Assembly: GCA_040905475.1 (NCBI GenBank)
Contig: JBBDRM010000138.1
Coordinates: forward strand, 1 to 59,855
Length of the DNA: 59,855 nt
Reading direction: 5' to 3'
From: Actinomycetota bacterium
Lineage (GTDB): Bacteria; Actinomycetota; AC-67
The notes under the pieces are model-generated. The model saw only the letters and a list, made by a program, of their open reading frames with translations, did no database searches and was not told where the DNA came from. Within the stretch, counting starts at the first letter, position 1; each line of letters begins with the position of its first letter. This document shows, piece after piece, positions 52,096 through 59,855 of the stretch. A program made the translations under genes and the position numbers.

Positions 52096-53526
52096 ATGGC
52101 CTCGAGCAACGAATACGACTACGACGTCATCGTGGTCGGGGGCGGCCCGGCCGGCTCCACCGCAGCCTCGCTGCTCTCCCGCGATGGGCACAAGGTTCTC
52201 CTGCTCGAACGCGAGAAGTTCCCACGTGATCACGTCGGCGAGTCGATGCTGCCGTTCTGCTACAAGCTTTTCGACGGGCTGGGCGTCCGCGAGGAGATGG
52301 AGCGCACGTTCGTCCGGAAGCCGGGCGTCCGCTTCATCGACCGCAATGACATCGCCTCGACCACCTGGTGCTTCGATGTCGTCATCGAGGACGAGACCTA
52401 CCTCTCGTTCCAGGTCAACCGCGCACCCTTCGACAACATCCTGCTCAACAACTCGCGCCGCCTCGGCGCGGAGGTGCGGGAAGAGGTCAAGGTCACCGAC
52501 GTCGACCTGAGCGATCCCAACAAGGTCATCATCGAGTCGGAGACCGTCGACGGCGTGCAAGAGGTCCACACGGCTCGCTTCCTCGTCGACGCGAGCGGTC
52601 GCGACGCGATCGTGGGCTCCAAGAACGGGTGGCGCAAGCCGCGCGAGGAGCTCGACCGTACGGCGCTCTGGTCCCACTGGGAGGGCGTCAAGATGGCGCA
52701 CGGCCTCGAGGAGGGGCTGTCGCTCATCATCTACATCGGTGAGGAGAAGAAGGGTTGGATCTGGGTCTTCCCGCTCTCCGACAGCCGCATCACCGCCGGC
52801 GTGGTCTTCCAGAACTCCTACATCCGTAAGCGTCGCAAGGAGCTCCAGGCTGAGGGCATCACCGACTGGCAGGAGGCCATGTGCGAGGCCGAGCTTCGTG
52901 AATCGCCCGTCGTCGCGAGGCTTCTCGACACGCCGGGTGCACACCGCGTCATGCAGATCATGGTCAACGGCAACTACTCGTACGAGATCTCGAACCATTA
53001 CGGCACGAACTACGCGATGATCGGCGACGCGCGCGGCTTCATCGACCCGATCTTCTCGTCGGGCGTGTTCCTGTCGATGAAGACGGCCCACCTCGTTTCG
53101 GCGGCGCTCCACAAGCAGCTGCTCGGCGAGCAGGAACCGATGGGACCGGAAATGGTCGAGGCGTACCGCAAGGTTTCGGGCGCATACAACTTCGTGCACC
53201 GGATGATCCGCCTCTTCTACAACCCGCACGCGATCACGTGGGCGGAGGTCGGCGTCGACCACCAGGTCCACAAGCGTCATGAGAGCGCGATGGCGGCCGG
53301 GCACTACATGCTCGCCGGCGACTTCTTCGAGAACCACGAGCGCTACAATAAGTTCTTCGACGCGCTCGAGGACCCCCGCGGCTTCGAGCACTACAAGAAG
53401 CTGATCCTCGACCGCGAGGACTACAACAAGGAAGCGCCGACCTGCTACACGCCGAAGGAGGTCGCCTTCCCGATGGTCGCCAACGGCGGGCAGAAGGCCG
53501 ATTCGGGCGTCGAGGTCGCCGGCTGA
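52096..53526 (+). CDS. FAD-dependent oxidoreductase, halogenase-like
   Basis: A 476-aa flavoprotein with the N-terminal FAD motif VIVVGGGPAGSTAASLL, HVGESMLPFCYKLFDGLG, the segment GWIWVFPLSD, and the second flavin motif AMIGDARGFIDPIFSSGVFLSM. GESxLP and a WxWxxP box (here W-I-W-V-F-P) are hallmarks of flavin-dependent halogenases; geranylgeranyl reductase-like enzymes share part of this. So it may halogenate or reduce an unknown substrate. AAGGAG lies 6-7 bases before ATG 52096. No partner flavin reductase is adjacent. 51907-52095 shows no other gene. Confidence 0.82.
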   Translation: MASSNEYDYDVIVVGGGPAGSTAASLLSRDGHKVLLLEREKFPRDHVGESMLPFCYKLFDGLGVREEMERTFVRKPGVRFIDRNDIASTTWCFDVVIEDETYLSFQVNRAPFDNILLNNSRRLGAEVREEVKVTDVDLSDPNKVIIESETVDGVQEVHTARFLVDASGRDAIVGSKNGWRKPREELDRTALWSHWEGVKMAHGLEEGLSLIIYIGEEKKGWIWVFPLSDSRITAGVVFQNSYIRKRRKELQAEGITDWQEAMCEAELRESPVVARLLDTPGAHRVMQIMVNGNYSYEISNHYGTNYAMIGDARGFIDPIFSSGVFLSMKTAHLVSAALHKQLLGEQEPMGPEMVEAYRKVSGAYNFVHRMIRLFYNPHAITWAEVGVDHQVHKRHESAMAAGHYMLAGDFFENHERYNKFFDALEDPRGFEHYKKLILDREDYNKEAPTCYTPKEVAFPMVANGGQKADSGVEVAG

Positions 53527-53527
53527 G

Positions 53528-53543
53528 TGTGAACTTTGTCACG
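53528..53543. promoter_or_regulatory. CRP-like binding site
   Basis: TGTGAACTTTGTCACG matches the CRP/FNR-type consensus TGTGANNNNNNTCACA with one mismatch. It lies right after the flavoprotein stop and about 100 bp upstream of the Calx-beta gene, a fitting distance for promoter control. A 6-bp hairpin (CGACCC/GGGTCG) follows at 53554-53580. Confidence 0.45.
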
Positions 53544-53645
53544 CATCGGGAGTCGACCCTTCCCGTCGTATGAGGGGTCGGGTAGCGTGACGTGAGAGGG
53601 GCGGGGTTCTGCCCTTCGCAGCCTGGGGGGATCGGAGGACGGGGG

Positions 53646-55160
53646 ATGGGCACCGGGCGACTGCCGGTCATCGCGTTCTTGGCGGCCGCTCTGGTCATCG
53701 GGGCCGGCCTTCCCGTCGCGAGCGCAGATCCCGACCCGTGCCTCGGCATCGACGCCGACGGCGACGGCGTCGTCGATCAGCCGCCGGGCGAAGGGTGCCT
53801 CGTGGTCGCGATGGTTGTCGAGCCCGAGAAGAACAACACCGTCGACCTCGAGTTCCACACCGTCCACGCCGCGGTCCTCTGGACCCCGGCCCTCGATCCG
53901 GCGGTGATCGAGGACGTCCCGCTGTGCTTCGGCGACGCAAGCGATCCGAACAACCGCGCGTGTGAGCCGGTGACGCGGCGGGGGAAGTTCCGCGACGTCA
54001 ACGGGGACGGCAAGAAGGACAAAATCTGGAAATGGTCGACGCCGCTGACCGGGATCCAGGGCTCGGATACCAGTGCCTGCATGTACGGGCAGACCACGAC
54101 CGGCCTCAAGATCGAGGGTTGCGACTCGATGACGGTCATCAACGGCCCGGAGCCGTTGCTGTCCATCGACGACGTCTCGGTCGTGGAGGGCAGCTCGGGT
54201 ACGACGGCCGCCACGTTCACCGTTTCCCTTTCGCCCTCGAGCGGCGGGACGGTCTCCGTCTCCTACGCGACCGCGGACGGAACCGCGACCGCGCCCGGCG
54301 ACTACCAGACGACGTACGGTCAGGTCACGTTCGACCCGGGGCAGACGTCAAACCAGGTGACCGTGTTGGTGAACGGCGACACCACGCCGGAGCCGGACGA
54401 GACGTTCACCGTGCAACTGTCCGGCGCGTCGGGCGCCGCCATCGCGGACGGGTCCGGCGTCGGCGCGATCCTGACCGACGACGCCCCGCCCTCCGCCTCG
54501 ATCGACGATGTCTCCGTGGTCGAGGGCAACAGCGGCTCGGTGATCGCCACGTTCACGGTTTCGATCTCACCGCCCGCCGGCGGGCCCGTCGAGGTGTCGT
54601 GGACGACGGCCGACGGGACCGCGGTCGCTCCCGGCGATTATCAGGCCGTCTCGGGCACGCTGAACTTCGCCGGGGGTGAGGGCTCGAAGACGATCGGCGT
54701 CACCGTCTTCGGCGACACCGACCCGGAGGTGTCCGAGGTCTTCTACGTGGACATCTCCTCGTCCGACGTGCTGGTCGCGGACGGACGCGGTGACGGGACG
54801 ATCCTCAACGACGACTCCGTGCCTGCGATCACGATCTCCGATGTGTCGCTCCTGGAAGGCAACGGCGGTACGACGTCCATCGCGAGCCTGGTCGTGACCC
54901 TGTCGAACCCGAGCGGGGCGACGGTTATGGTCTCCTACGCGACCGCGGACGGAAGTGCCAAGGCGCCGAGCGACTATACGGCGACGAGCGGGATCTTGAC
55001 GTTCGCTCCCGGCGAGGTGTCGAAGACCGTCGATGTGTCCATCTCCGGCGACATGCTCACGGAGCGGGACGAGTCCTTCTTCCTCAACCTGAGCAACGCT
55101 TCCGGCGCGTCGATCGCCGATGCGCAGGGCAAGTGCACGATCCTGAACGACGAAGGCTAG
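53646..55160 (+). CDS. Secreted protein with three Calx-beta repeats
   Basis: A 504-aa exported protein. A signal peptide (about 1-27, ending PVASAD) is followed by a Cys-containing domain (about 28-168) with Asp-rich DADGDGVVD and DVNGDGKKDK segments, likely Ca-binding. Then come three Calx-beta domains (about 172-278, 285-390, 395-500), each starting like ISDVSLLEGN and holding VSYATADGTA and ILNDD motifs. Calx-beta domains bind calcium and occur in adhesins and surface proteins. ATG 53646 has GGAGGA upstream. It precedes the sulfatase by 48 bp in the same direction, so both may act on an external substrate. Confidence 0.9.
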   Translation: MGTGRLPVIAFLAAALVIGAGLPVASADPDPCLGIDADGDGVVDQPPGEGCLVVAMVVEPEKNNTVDLEFHTVHAAVLWTPALDPAVIEDVPLCFGDASDPNNRACEPVTRRGKFRDVNGDGKKDKIWKWSTPLTGIQGSDTSACMYGQTTTGLKIEGCDSMTVINGPEPLLSIDDVSVVEGSSGTTAATFTVSLSPSSGGTVSVSYATADGTATAPGDYQTTYGQVTFDPGQTSNQVTVLVNGDTTPEPDETFTVQLSGASGAAIADGSGVGAILTDDAPPSASIDDVSVVEGNSGSVIATFTVSISPPAGGPVEVSWTTADGTAVAPGDYQAVSGTLNFAGGEGSKTIGVTVFGDTDPEVSEVFYVDISSSDVLVADGRGDGTILNDDSVPAITISDVSLLEGNGGTTSIASLVVTLSNPSGATVMVSYATADGSAKAPSDYTATSGILTFAPGEVSKTVDVSISGDMLTERDESFFLNLSNASGASIADAQGKCTILNDEG

Positions 55161-55208
55161 GCGCGTGCCCCGGGGTCGGCAGACGGGGCGGGGGAGGTAG
55201 CGAACAGG

Positions 55209-56744
55209 ATGCGCCGTCGTGTGGCAGCGTTGTCCGTTCTCGGCTTGCTTGCGGGCGCCGTGATGTTCTTCGCGACGGGATCGCTATCCGGACCGGCGAC
55301 CGCGACCCCGCCCACTGCGCCCAACATCGTGCTCATCCTCAGCGACGACCAGAGTCTCGACGCCCTGGCGGCGATGCCCTTCCTCACCAGCAAGCCCGGC
55401 GGGGGATGGATCGAGTTCACCAACGCCTTCCTGAACACGCCGCTGTGCTGCCCGACGCGGGCGACCCTGTTGTCCGGGCTGTATCCGCACCACCACGGCG
55501 TCACCCAGAACACCGGCGGGCCGTTCGATCACGACTCGACGCTGGCGACCTGGCTGCAGTCGGCCGGGTATCGCACCGGCTTGGCCGGCAAGTACCTCAA
55601 CGACTACCCATTCGGTTCGTCGCCCTTCGTCCCGCCGGGCTGGTCGGACTGGTTCGCGAACGTCGGAACGAGCAAGTACTACAACTACGACATGTTCGAC
55701 AACGGAACGACCGTCTCGTACGGCAGCGCTCCGGAGGACTACCACACCGATGTCATCGCCCGGCGAGCCGACGCGTTCATCCGATCCTCTGCGGGGGAGC
55801 CGTTCTTCCTGTACGCCTCTCCGATCGCCCCGCATTCGCCGACCACGCCGCCGGAGCGGTACGCGAAGACACCCTTCACCGTCACGCGTTCGCCCAACTT
55901 CAACGAGGCCGACGTCTCCGACAAGCCGGCCTGGATCCAGTCCCTGCCGTTGCTGAGCCCCAACCTCGAGAACGCGATGGACAAGAAGCGCGTGCAGCAG
56001 TACCGGGCGGTGCAAGCCGTCGACGACCTGATCCGCACCGTGTACGACGCCCTGGATGACACGAACACGTTGGACAACACCGTGATCGTGTTCATGACCG
56101 ACAACGGCTATCTGTTCGGCGAGCATCGCGGCTCGGGCAAGAACTGTGTGTACGAGGAGTGCATCCGGACCCCCATGTACGTGCGGGTTCCTTGGATCGA
56201 AGAGCGGGTCGAACCCGGCCTCGTCTCGAGCGTCGATATCGCTCCCACGTTCGCCGACCTGGCCGGGATGGTCCCTCCGGACGCGATCGACGGTACGAGC
56301 TTTCTTCCCCTGATCGAGGATCCGGGCGCCGGCTGGAGATCGAGCCTCCTCCACCAGACGTCGGGGACGAACAATCAGCCCGGCTTCTGGGCGATCCGCA
56401 CGCACGAATGGAAGTACGCCGAGCTCTCGACCGGGGAGCGCGAGCTCTACGATCTGATCAACGATCCCTACGAGCTCGAGAACCGGGCCGGCCAGGCGGA
56501 GCTCGCCGATCTTCAGGCGCAGCTCGCCGCCGAGCTCGAAGCGCTGCGGACCGCGCCGCCGTCCGGCGGGGATCCGTCGCCGTCGCCATCGCCGTCCTCG
56601 AGCGAGACGCCGAGTCCCTCCCCGAGCCCTTCGCCGACGGCGACCTGCAAACGGGTGTGCGAGCCTTCTCCGTCACCATCCCCGTCGCCGACCGAGTCTC
56701 CGTCCCCGAGCCCCTCCCCTACCGACTGCCGGCGCTTCTGCTGA
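55209..56744 (+). CDS. Secreted formylglycine-type sulfatase (sulfatase 2)
   Basis: A 511-aa exported sulfatase. The signal peptide is RRRVAALSVLGLLAGAVMFF and beyond; metal-site Asp residues are in ILSDDQSLD; the formylglycine motif is C80-C-P-T-R in PLCCPTRATLLSG, and FMTDNGYLFGEHRG provides further metal ligands. A tail from about 455 is Ser-Pro repeats with Cys pairs (CKRVC, DCRRFC), possibly wall-associated. The catalytic part is related to the sulfatase at 11073. Substrate unknown. It ends 10 bp from the convergent aldehyde dehydrogenase. Confidence 0.92.
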   Translation: MRRRVAALSVLGLLAGAVMFFATGSLSGPATATPPTAPNIVLILSDDQSLDALAAMPFLTSKPGGGWIEFTNAFLNTPLCCPTRATLLSGLYPHHHGVTQNTGGPFDHDSTLATWLQSAGYRTGLAGKYLNDYPFGSSPFVPPGWSDWFANVGTSKYYNYDMFDNGTTVSYGSAPEDYHTDVIARRADAFIRSSAGEPFFLYASPIAPHSPTTPPERYAKTPFTVTRSPNFNEADVSDKPAWIQSLPLLSPNLENAMDKKRVQQYRAVQAVDDLIRTVYDALDDTNTLDNTVIVFMTDNGYLFGEHRGSGKNCVYEECIRTPMYVRVPWIEERVEPGLVSSVDIAPTFADLAGMVPPDAIDGTSFLPLIEDPGAGWRSSLLHQTSGTNNQPGFWAIRTHEWKYAELSTGERELYDLINDPYELENRAGQAELADLQAQLAAELEALRTAPPSGGDPSPSPSPSSSETPSPSPSPSPTATCKRVCEPSPSPSPSPTESPSPSPSPTDCRRFC

Positions 56745-56754
56745 GCCGTTCCGG

Positions 56755-58269
56755 CTACAACCCGGCGATCTGGTACCAGAACTTCTGATCCTTGCCCGGC
56801 GTCTGGTCGACGTGGATGTACTTCGTCTGCTGGTACTCGCGGAGGCCCCACTTGCCGGTCTCCCTTCCCACGCCCGACTGCTTGTAGCCGCCGAACGGCG
56901 CATAGGCCGAGAGCAGGTGGTAGTCGTTGATCCACACCGTTCCGGTGCGGATGCGCTTCGCCACGCTGAGGGCGCGCGGGATGTCGCGGGACCATACGCC
57001 GCCGCCGAGGCCGTAGATCGAATCGTTCGCCATCTGGATCGCATCCTCGACCGAGTCGTACTTGATGACCGACAACACCGGCCCGAAGATCTCCTCCTGC
57101 GCGATACGCATCGAGTTCGCAACGTCGGCGAAGACCGTCGGCTTGTAGTAGTAGCCGCCGTCGTGACCGGCGACGGAAACGCGCTCCCCGCCCGTGACGA
57201 GCTTCGCGCCTTCTTGCTGTCCGAGCTGGACGTAACGATCCACCGTCTCGAACTGTGATCGGTGCACGAGCGGCCCGATGTCGGTCTCGAAGTCGGTCGC
57301 CGGCCCGACCTTCAATCCCTCGGCCAGCTCGACCATCCGGGCGATCACCTCGTCGTAAAGCGACGCGGGAACGAAGCACCGGGTGCCCGAATGACAGATC
57401 TGGCCCGAATGCAGGAACGTCGCGAAGAGCGAGCCGGGTATCGCCGAGTCGAGGTCGGCGTCGTCGAGCAGGATGTTCGCCGACTTGCCGCCGAGCTCGA
57501 GCGTCACCTTCTTCACCGTCCCGGACGCGAGCTGCATGATGCGCCGCCCAACCTCCGTGGAGCCGGTGAACGCGACCTTGTCGACGAGCGAGTTCGATGC
57601 CATCTCCTCGCCGGCGGCGCCGCCCGCGCCCGGCACGACGTTGAAAACGCCCGGCGGGAACAGATCCGACTCCTGAACGATCTTGCCGAACTCGGTCGTG
57701 GACATCGGCGTGTAGGTCGCCGGCTTGACGATCATGGTGTTGCCGGTCGCCAGCGCCGGGCCGGCCTTCCACATCATGAGGATGAACGGGAAGTTCCACG
57801 GCGTGATCGCCGAGCACACCCCGTAGGGCTCGCGTCGCACGAGGCCCCACGACGGCGCGGGCATCTCCGAGAGTTCCACGGGCTCGTACTCGCCGATCTT
57901 GCTGGCGAGGTCGGCGGTCACTCGCCAGTGCTCTACCCCGAGCGCGATCGAGAACAGATTGGCCATGCGGATCGTGTGCCCGGCGTCGATGGCTTCGATC
58001 TGGCAGAGGTCCGTCAGTCGCTCCTGCAAGATCTCCCAGAGCTTCAGCATGCGCTGGGTGCGCTCGGCCTGGGGCATCTCCGACCACACGCCGGAGTCGA
58101 AGGCATTGCGGGCGGCCTCGATCGCCTTGCGAACGTCTTCCTTACCGCCTTTGGCGACCCGGCCGACCACCTCGCCGGTGGACGGATCGGTCGTTTCGAA
58201 CGTCTCGCCCGATGCGGCGTCGAGGAACTCGCCGTTGATCAGGAGCTTGTACTCGCGGACGTCACTCAT
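56755..58269 (-). CDS. NAD(P)-dependent aldehyde dehydrogenase
   Basis: A 504-aa aldehyde dehydrogenase: ITPWNFPFILMMWK, KPATYTPMST, GSTEVGRR (NAD site), the general base Glu in LELGGKSANI, the catalytic Cys in GQICHSGTRCFV, and EEIFGPVLSV. Length and motifs place it in the main class 1/2-like group, oxidising aldehydes to acids. The substrate is unknown. The start is ATG 58269. A 53-aa Cys-containing frame lies 58 bp upstream in the same direction, so it may be the first gene of its operon. Confidence 0.94.
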   Translation of the reverse strand: MSDVREYKLLINGEFLDAASGETFETTDPSTGEVVGRVAKGGKEDVRKAIEAARNAFDSGVWSEMPQAERTQRMLKLWEILQERLTDLCQIEAIDAGHTIRMANLFSIALGVEHWRVTADLASKIGEYEPVELSEMPAPSWGLVRREPYGVCSAITPWNFPFILMMWKAGPALATGNTMIVKPATYTPMSTTEFGKIVQESDLFPPGVFNVVPGAGGAAGEEMASNSLVDKVAFTGSTEVGRRIMQLASGTVKKVTLELGGKSANILLDDADLDSAIPGSLFATFLHSGQICHSGTRCFVPASLYDEVIARMVELAEGLKVGPATDFETDIGPLVHRSQFETVDRYVQLGQQEGAKLVTGGERVSVAGHDGGYYYKPTVFADVANSMRIAQEEIFGPVLSVIKYDSVEDAIQMANDSIYGLGGGVWSRDIPRALSVAKRIRTGTVWINDYHLLSAYAPFGGYKQSGVGRETGKWGLREYQQTKYIHVDQTPGKDQKFWYQIAGL

Positions 58270-58327
58270 GATCGTGGCCCTCCTCCTGCTCCCCGGGGGC
58301 CCGACCGGGTCCCTGCTCGGAGCGCTT

Positions 58328-58489
58328 TCAACAGCCGGGTTCGTCGATGTTGCCGCAGCAATCCTTGAATCGGCGTAGCTTCCGCCATTCGTTCTTCGCG
58401 GTGAGCCCGAGTTTCTTGCGGAGCGAGCCCTTGTACGTACGCCAGTTGTAGAAGGCGTGACGGATGCTCGGCCGGTACTGGTCGCTCAC
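58328..58489 (-). CDS. Small Cys-containing protein, 53 aa, unknown
   Basis: A frame opposite the region upstream of aldehyde dehydrogenase encodes 53 aa: RPSIRHAFYNWRTYKGSLRK, then LTAKNEWRKLRRFKD and the end CCGNIDEPGC. The three Cys with Gly, Asp and Glu look metal- or redox-related. The sequence is non-random (aromatic and basic spacing) and continues the upstream reading YDSYV without a start, so the GTG at 58489 is a guess and the protein may begin earlier. It has no clear ribosome-binding site. I do not recognise the family. Confidence 0.55.
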   Translation of the reverse strand: MSDQYRPSIRHAFYNWRTYKGSLRKKLGLTAKNEWRKLRRFKDCCGNIDEPGC

Positions 58490-58540
58490 GTAGGAATCGT
58501 AAACCCCGGCCTCTGAATGAGTAAACCGAGCGCGGGAAAA

Positions 58541-58608
58541 GGATGAGGCGCTCGCATCAAGTGCTTGGAGGCAGTGGCGAACTCCTCAAGCCGGCGAGCG
58601 CCTCACCC
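58541..58608. repeat. Large inverted repeat upstream of small Cys protein
   Basis: Perfect 12-bp arms TGAGGCGCTCGC (58544-58555) and GCGAGCGCCTCA (58594-58605), extended two more pairs outward past one mismatch. Inner segments CTTGGAG and CTCCTCAAG could also pair. It lies between the small Cys protein and the cupredoxin gene. It is not obviously a terminator (no U-run). The rest of 58490-58693 shows no gene. Confidence 0.75.
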
Positions 58609-58693
58609 ATGACCCTAGGACAGTGAAGAGGTCAGGTCAATACCTCCCGTTCGGACGGTGTCCTCGACGATTTCACGCCTATAGTTCGGGATC

Positions 58694-59332
58694 ATGGTGA
58701 GGAAGCTCGCTATGTCCTCGATCGCCGCTGCGGTCTTCGTCGGAAGCCTTCTGCCCGCACGTGCCGCGACGAAGACGGTCGAGATCCCCGCCCGTCGATA
58801 CGAACCCGAACGCGTAACGATCTTCGTCGGCGACACGGTCCGCTGGTTCAACCGGGACAACCAGCGTCACACGGTTACGGCCAACAGCTCGGCGGTTGCT
58901 CTGGGCGAATCCTTCGACTCGAGCCCGAACAATTGTCCGGGCAACGTGCTCTTCCGAGACTGTATCGACCCGGGTGAATCGTTCTCGCACACGTTCACGA
59001 CCGCCGGGACCTTCACCTACCGTTGCAAGCTCCACGGCTCCGATACGTCGTTCGCGAACTGCGCGATGTGCGGCCAGGTCATCGTGAAAGCCAAGCCCAG
59101 CCCGCCGGCCTCTCAATCTCCCACGACGAAGCCACCCCCGGCTTCGGTGAGTCCGACGACGAGCGTTTCGCCCACCCTGACGACGAGCGTGAGTCCCAGC
59201 GGGGTCCTGACCTCGCCGGTACCCGGATCCGCCGAGGACCAGCCGTTCCCGACGATCGCCGTGGCCGGGCTCGCTCTCGCCTTGCTCGGCACGTCGGCCT
59301 TCTTCGTATGGCGGACCATGATCCGCCGCTGA
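58694..59332 (+). CDS. Secreted membrane-anchored cupredoxin (blue-copper-like)
   Basis: A 212-aa protein with a signal peptide (MSSIAAAVFVGSLLPARA), a plastocyanin-type domain at about 26-140 (FVGDTVRWFNRDNQRHTVTA with a ligand His, and FTYRCKLHGSDTSFANCAMC with Cys-x2-His-type ligands), a Ser/Thr/Pro linker (SPTTSVSPTLTTSVS), and a C-terminal helix (IAVAGLALALLGTSAFFVW) before RRM-type basic end. It would carry electrons at the outer face of the membrane. Two extra Cys pairs in the loop may form disulfides. Partners are unknown. Confidence 0.87.
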   Translation: MVRKLAMSSIAAAVFVGSLLPARAATKTVEIPARRYEPERVTIFVGDTVRWFNRDNQRHTVTANSSAVALGESFDSSPNNCPGNVLFRDCIDPGESFSHTFTTAGTFTYRCKLHGSDTSFANCAMCGQVIVKAKPSPPASQSPTTKPPPASVSPTTSVSPTLTTSVSPSGVLTSPVPGSAEDQPFPTIAVAGLALALLGTSAFFVWRTMIRR

Positions 59333-59385
59333 CACCACATCCCGGCTTCGCGACTCGGTCGCGCCACCCCTATCATTCCGGCGTC

Positions 59386-59796
59386 ATGAAGAAACGTCGG
59401 TACGTGGTGGCCTCGGTGATCGCCGTTGCGGGCTTCTCGGCTCTCTTCGCGGTGATGCCTTCTCAGGGCGCCGGGGTCGAGGTTCGGATGCGGGGGAACC
59501 AGTACCGGCCGGCGACGATCCGGATCCCGGTGGGCGGCGCCATAACCTTCGAGAACGACGATGAGGTGACCCACACGGCGACCTGTCAAGGGCAGGGTTG
59601 CCCGAGGGATTCCGGAGACATCCAGCCCGGCACGTTCTCCACGCTCACCTTCGCGAGTGCCGGGACGGTGCACATGGTCTGCCGCTATCACGGCGAGCTC
59701 GGGATGGTCGCAACGGTGATCGTGGGCCGGGCCACACCGGCCGTCACGCCTGCCGCGACGCCGACGTCATCCCCCTCCCCCACGCCTGCCTCATAA
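59386..59796 (+). CDS. Secreted cupredoxin, soluble form
   Basis: A 136-aa protein related to the preceding cupredoxin: signal peptide KKRRYVVASVIAVAGFSALF, then VRMRGNQYRPATIRIPVGG, ligand His in DDEVTHTATCQGQ, and the ligand loop VCRYHGELGM with Cys, His and Met, followed by a Pro/Thr-rich tail (TSSPSPTPAS) without a C-terminal helix. ATG 59386 was chosen over the longer frame, which overlaps the preceding gene. A tandem duplication is likely, with the first copy membrane-anchored. Confidence 0.85.
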   Translation: MKKRRYVVASVIAVAGFSALFAVMPSQGAGVEVRMRGNQYRPATIRIPVGGAITFENDDEVTHTATCQGQGCPRDSGDIQPGTFSTLTFASAGTVHMVCRYHGELGMVATVIVGRATPAVTPAATPTSSPSPTPAS

Positions 59797-59826
59797 CTGT
59801 CACACCCTCCGGGTACGGTGGCCTCG

Positions 59827-59855
59827 ATGGACCCAACCCTTGCGGTCGGAGGTGT
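59827..59855 (+). CDS. Possible start of next gene (partial)
   Basis: ATG at 59827 opens a frame MDPTLAVGG to the window end. It has no strong ribosome-binding site in view and is too short to identify. It may be chance. Confidence 0.2.

Overview
This window is the replication-origin region of a high-GC, actinobacterial-type chromosome. The leftward genes dciA, recF, dnaN and dnaA face the rightward rpmH-rnpA-yidD-yidC-jag-rsmG-parA-parB series. From rpmH out to the CCA-adding enzyme, gene order follows the Mycobacterium tuberculosis block Rv3924-Rv3907 as I remember it: parA/parB, GNAT, CwlM-like amidase, thioredoxin, TrxB, anti-sigma, SigM-like sigma, MurJ/MviN, DUF6049 and PcnA. The block PadR-INO1-DUF5318-PonA-GT87 matches Rv0046c-Rv0051. 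With the actinobacterial DUF3566 protein next to gyrA, a nickel superoxide dismutase, GTG/TTG starts and about two-thirds GC, I infer a deep or uncultured member of Actinomycetota. No rRNA gene, tRNA gene, IS element or CRISPR array was found.

Left arm (1-10.8 kb, minus strand): partial DUF3566, RtcB RNA ligase with archease, gyrA, gyrB, dciA, recF, dnaN, dnaA. Origin signals lie on both sides of dnaA: three DnaA boxes upstream, and between dnaA and dnaN an AT-rich stretch, four DnaA-trio-like triplets and two tandem box-like 9-mers. A secreted sulfatase gene sits between dnaA and rpmH.

Right arm, first part (12.8-20 kb, plus): rpmH to parB as one compact series, an aminotransferase, a tiny membrane protein and an acetyltransferase. 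A parS-like site covers the start of rsmG.

20-33 kb (mostly minus): a cell-envelope and redox block: CwlM-like amidase, thioredoxin, an enolase-superfamily enzyme, TrxB, anti-sigma/sigma pair, alanine racemase, FemAB-type ligase, a membrane pseudokinase, a small membrane protein, MurJ and DUF6049. MurJ and the pseudokinase, which I recall as one MviN polypeptide in mycobacteria, are separate genes here.

33-42 kb: two half-size TauE/SafE proteins, a YbaK-like deacylase, an orphan PilT ATPase, the CCA-adding enzyme, an ArsR-SRPBCC-VOC operon with a clear operator, NiSOD with its maturation protease, a patatin-like lipase and an MFS transporter.

42-51 kb: INO1 with PadR, DUF5318, a pair of degenerate proton-channel-like membrane proteins, a class A PBP, GT87 glycosyltransferase, HemQ-like coproheme decarboxylase and DUF779.

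51-59.9 kb: accessory genes, mostly secreted or redox: a halogenase-like flavoprotein, a Calx-beta surface protein, a second sulfatase, an aldehyde dehydrogenase with a 53-residue Cys-containing neighbour, and two cupredoxins.

Start codons were often moved inward from the longest reading frame, using ribosome-binding sites and family N-termini. All functions come from reading the sequence; no database search was run.
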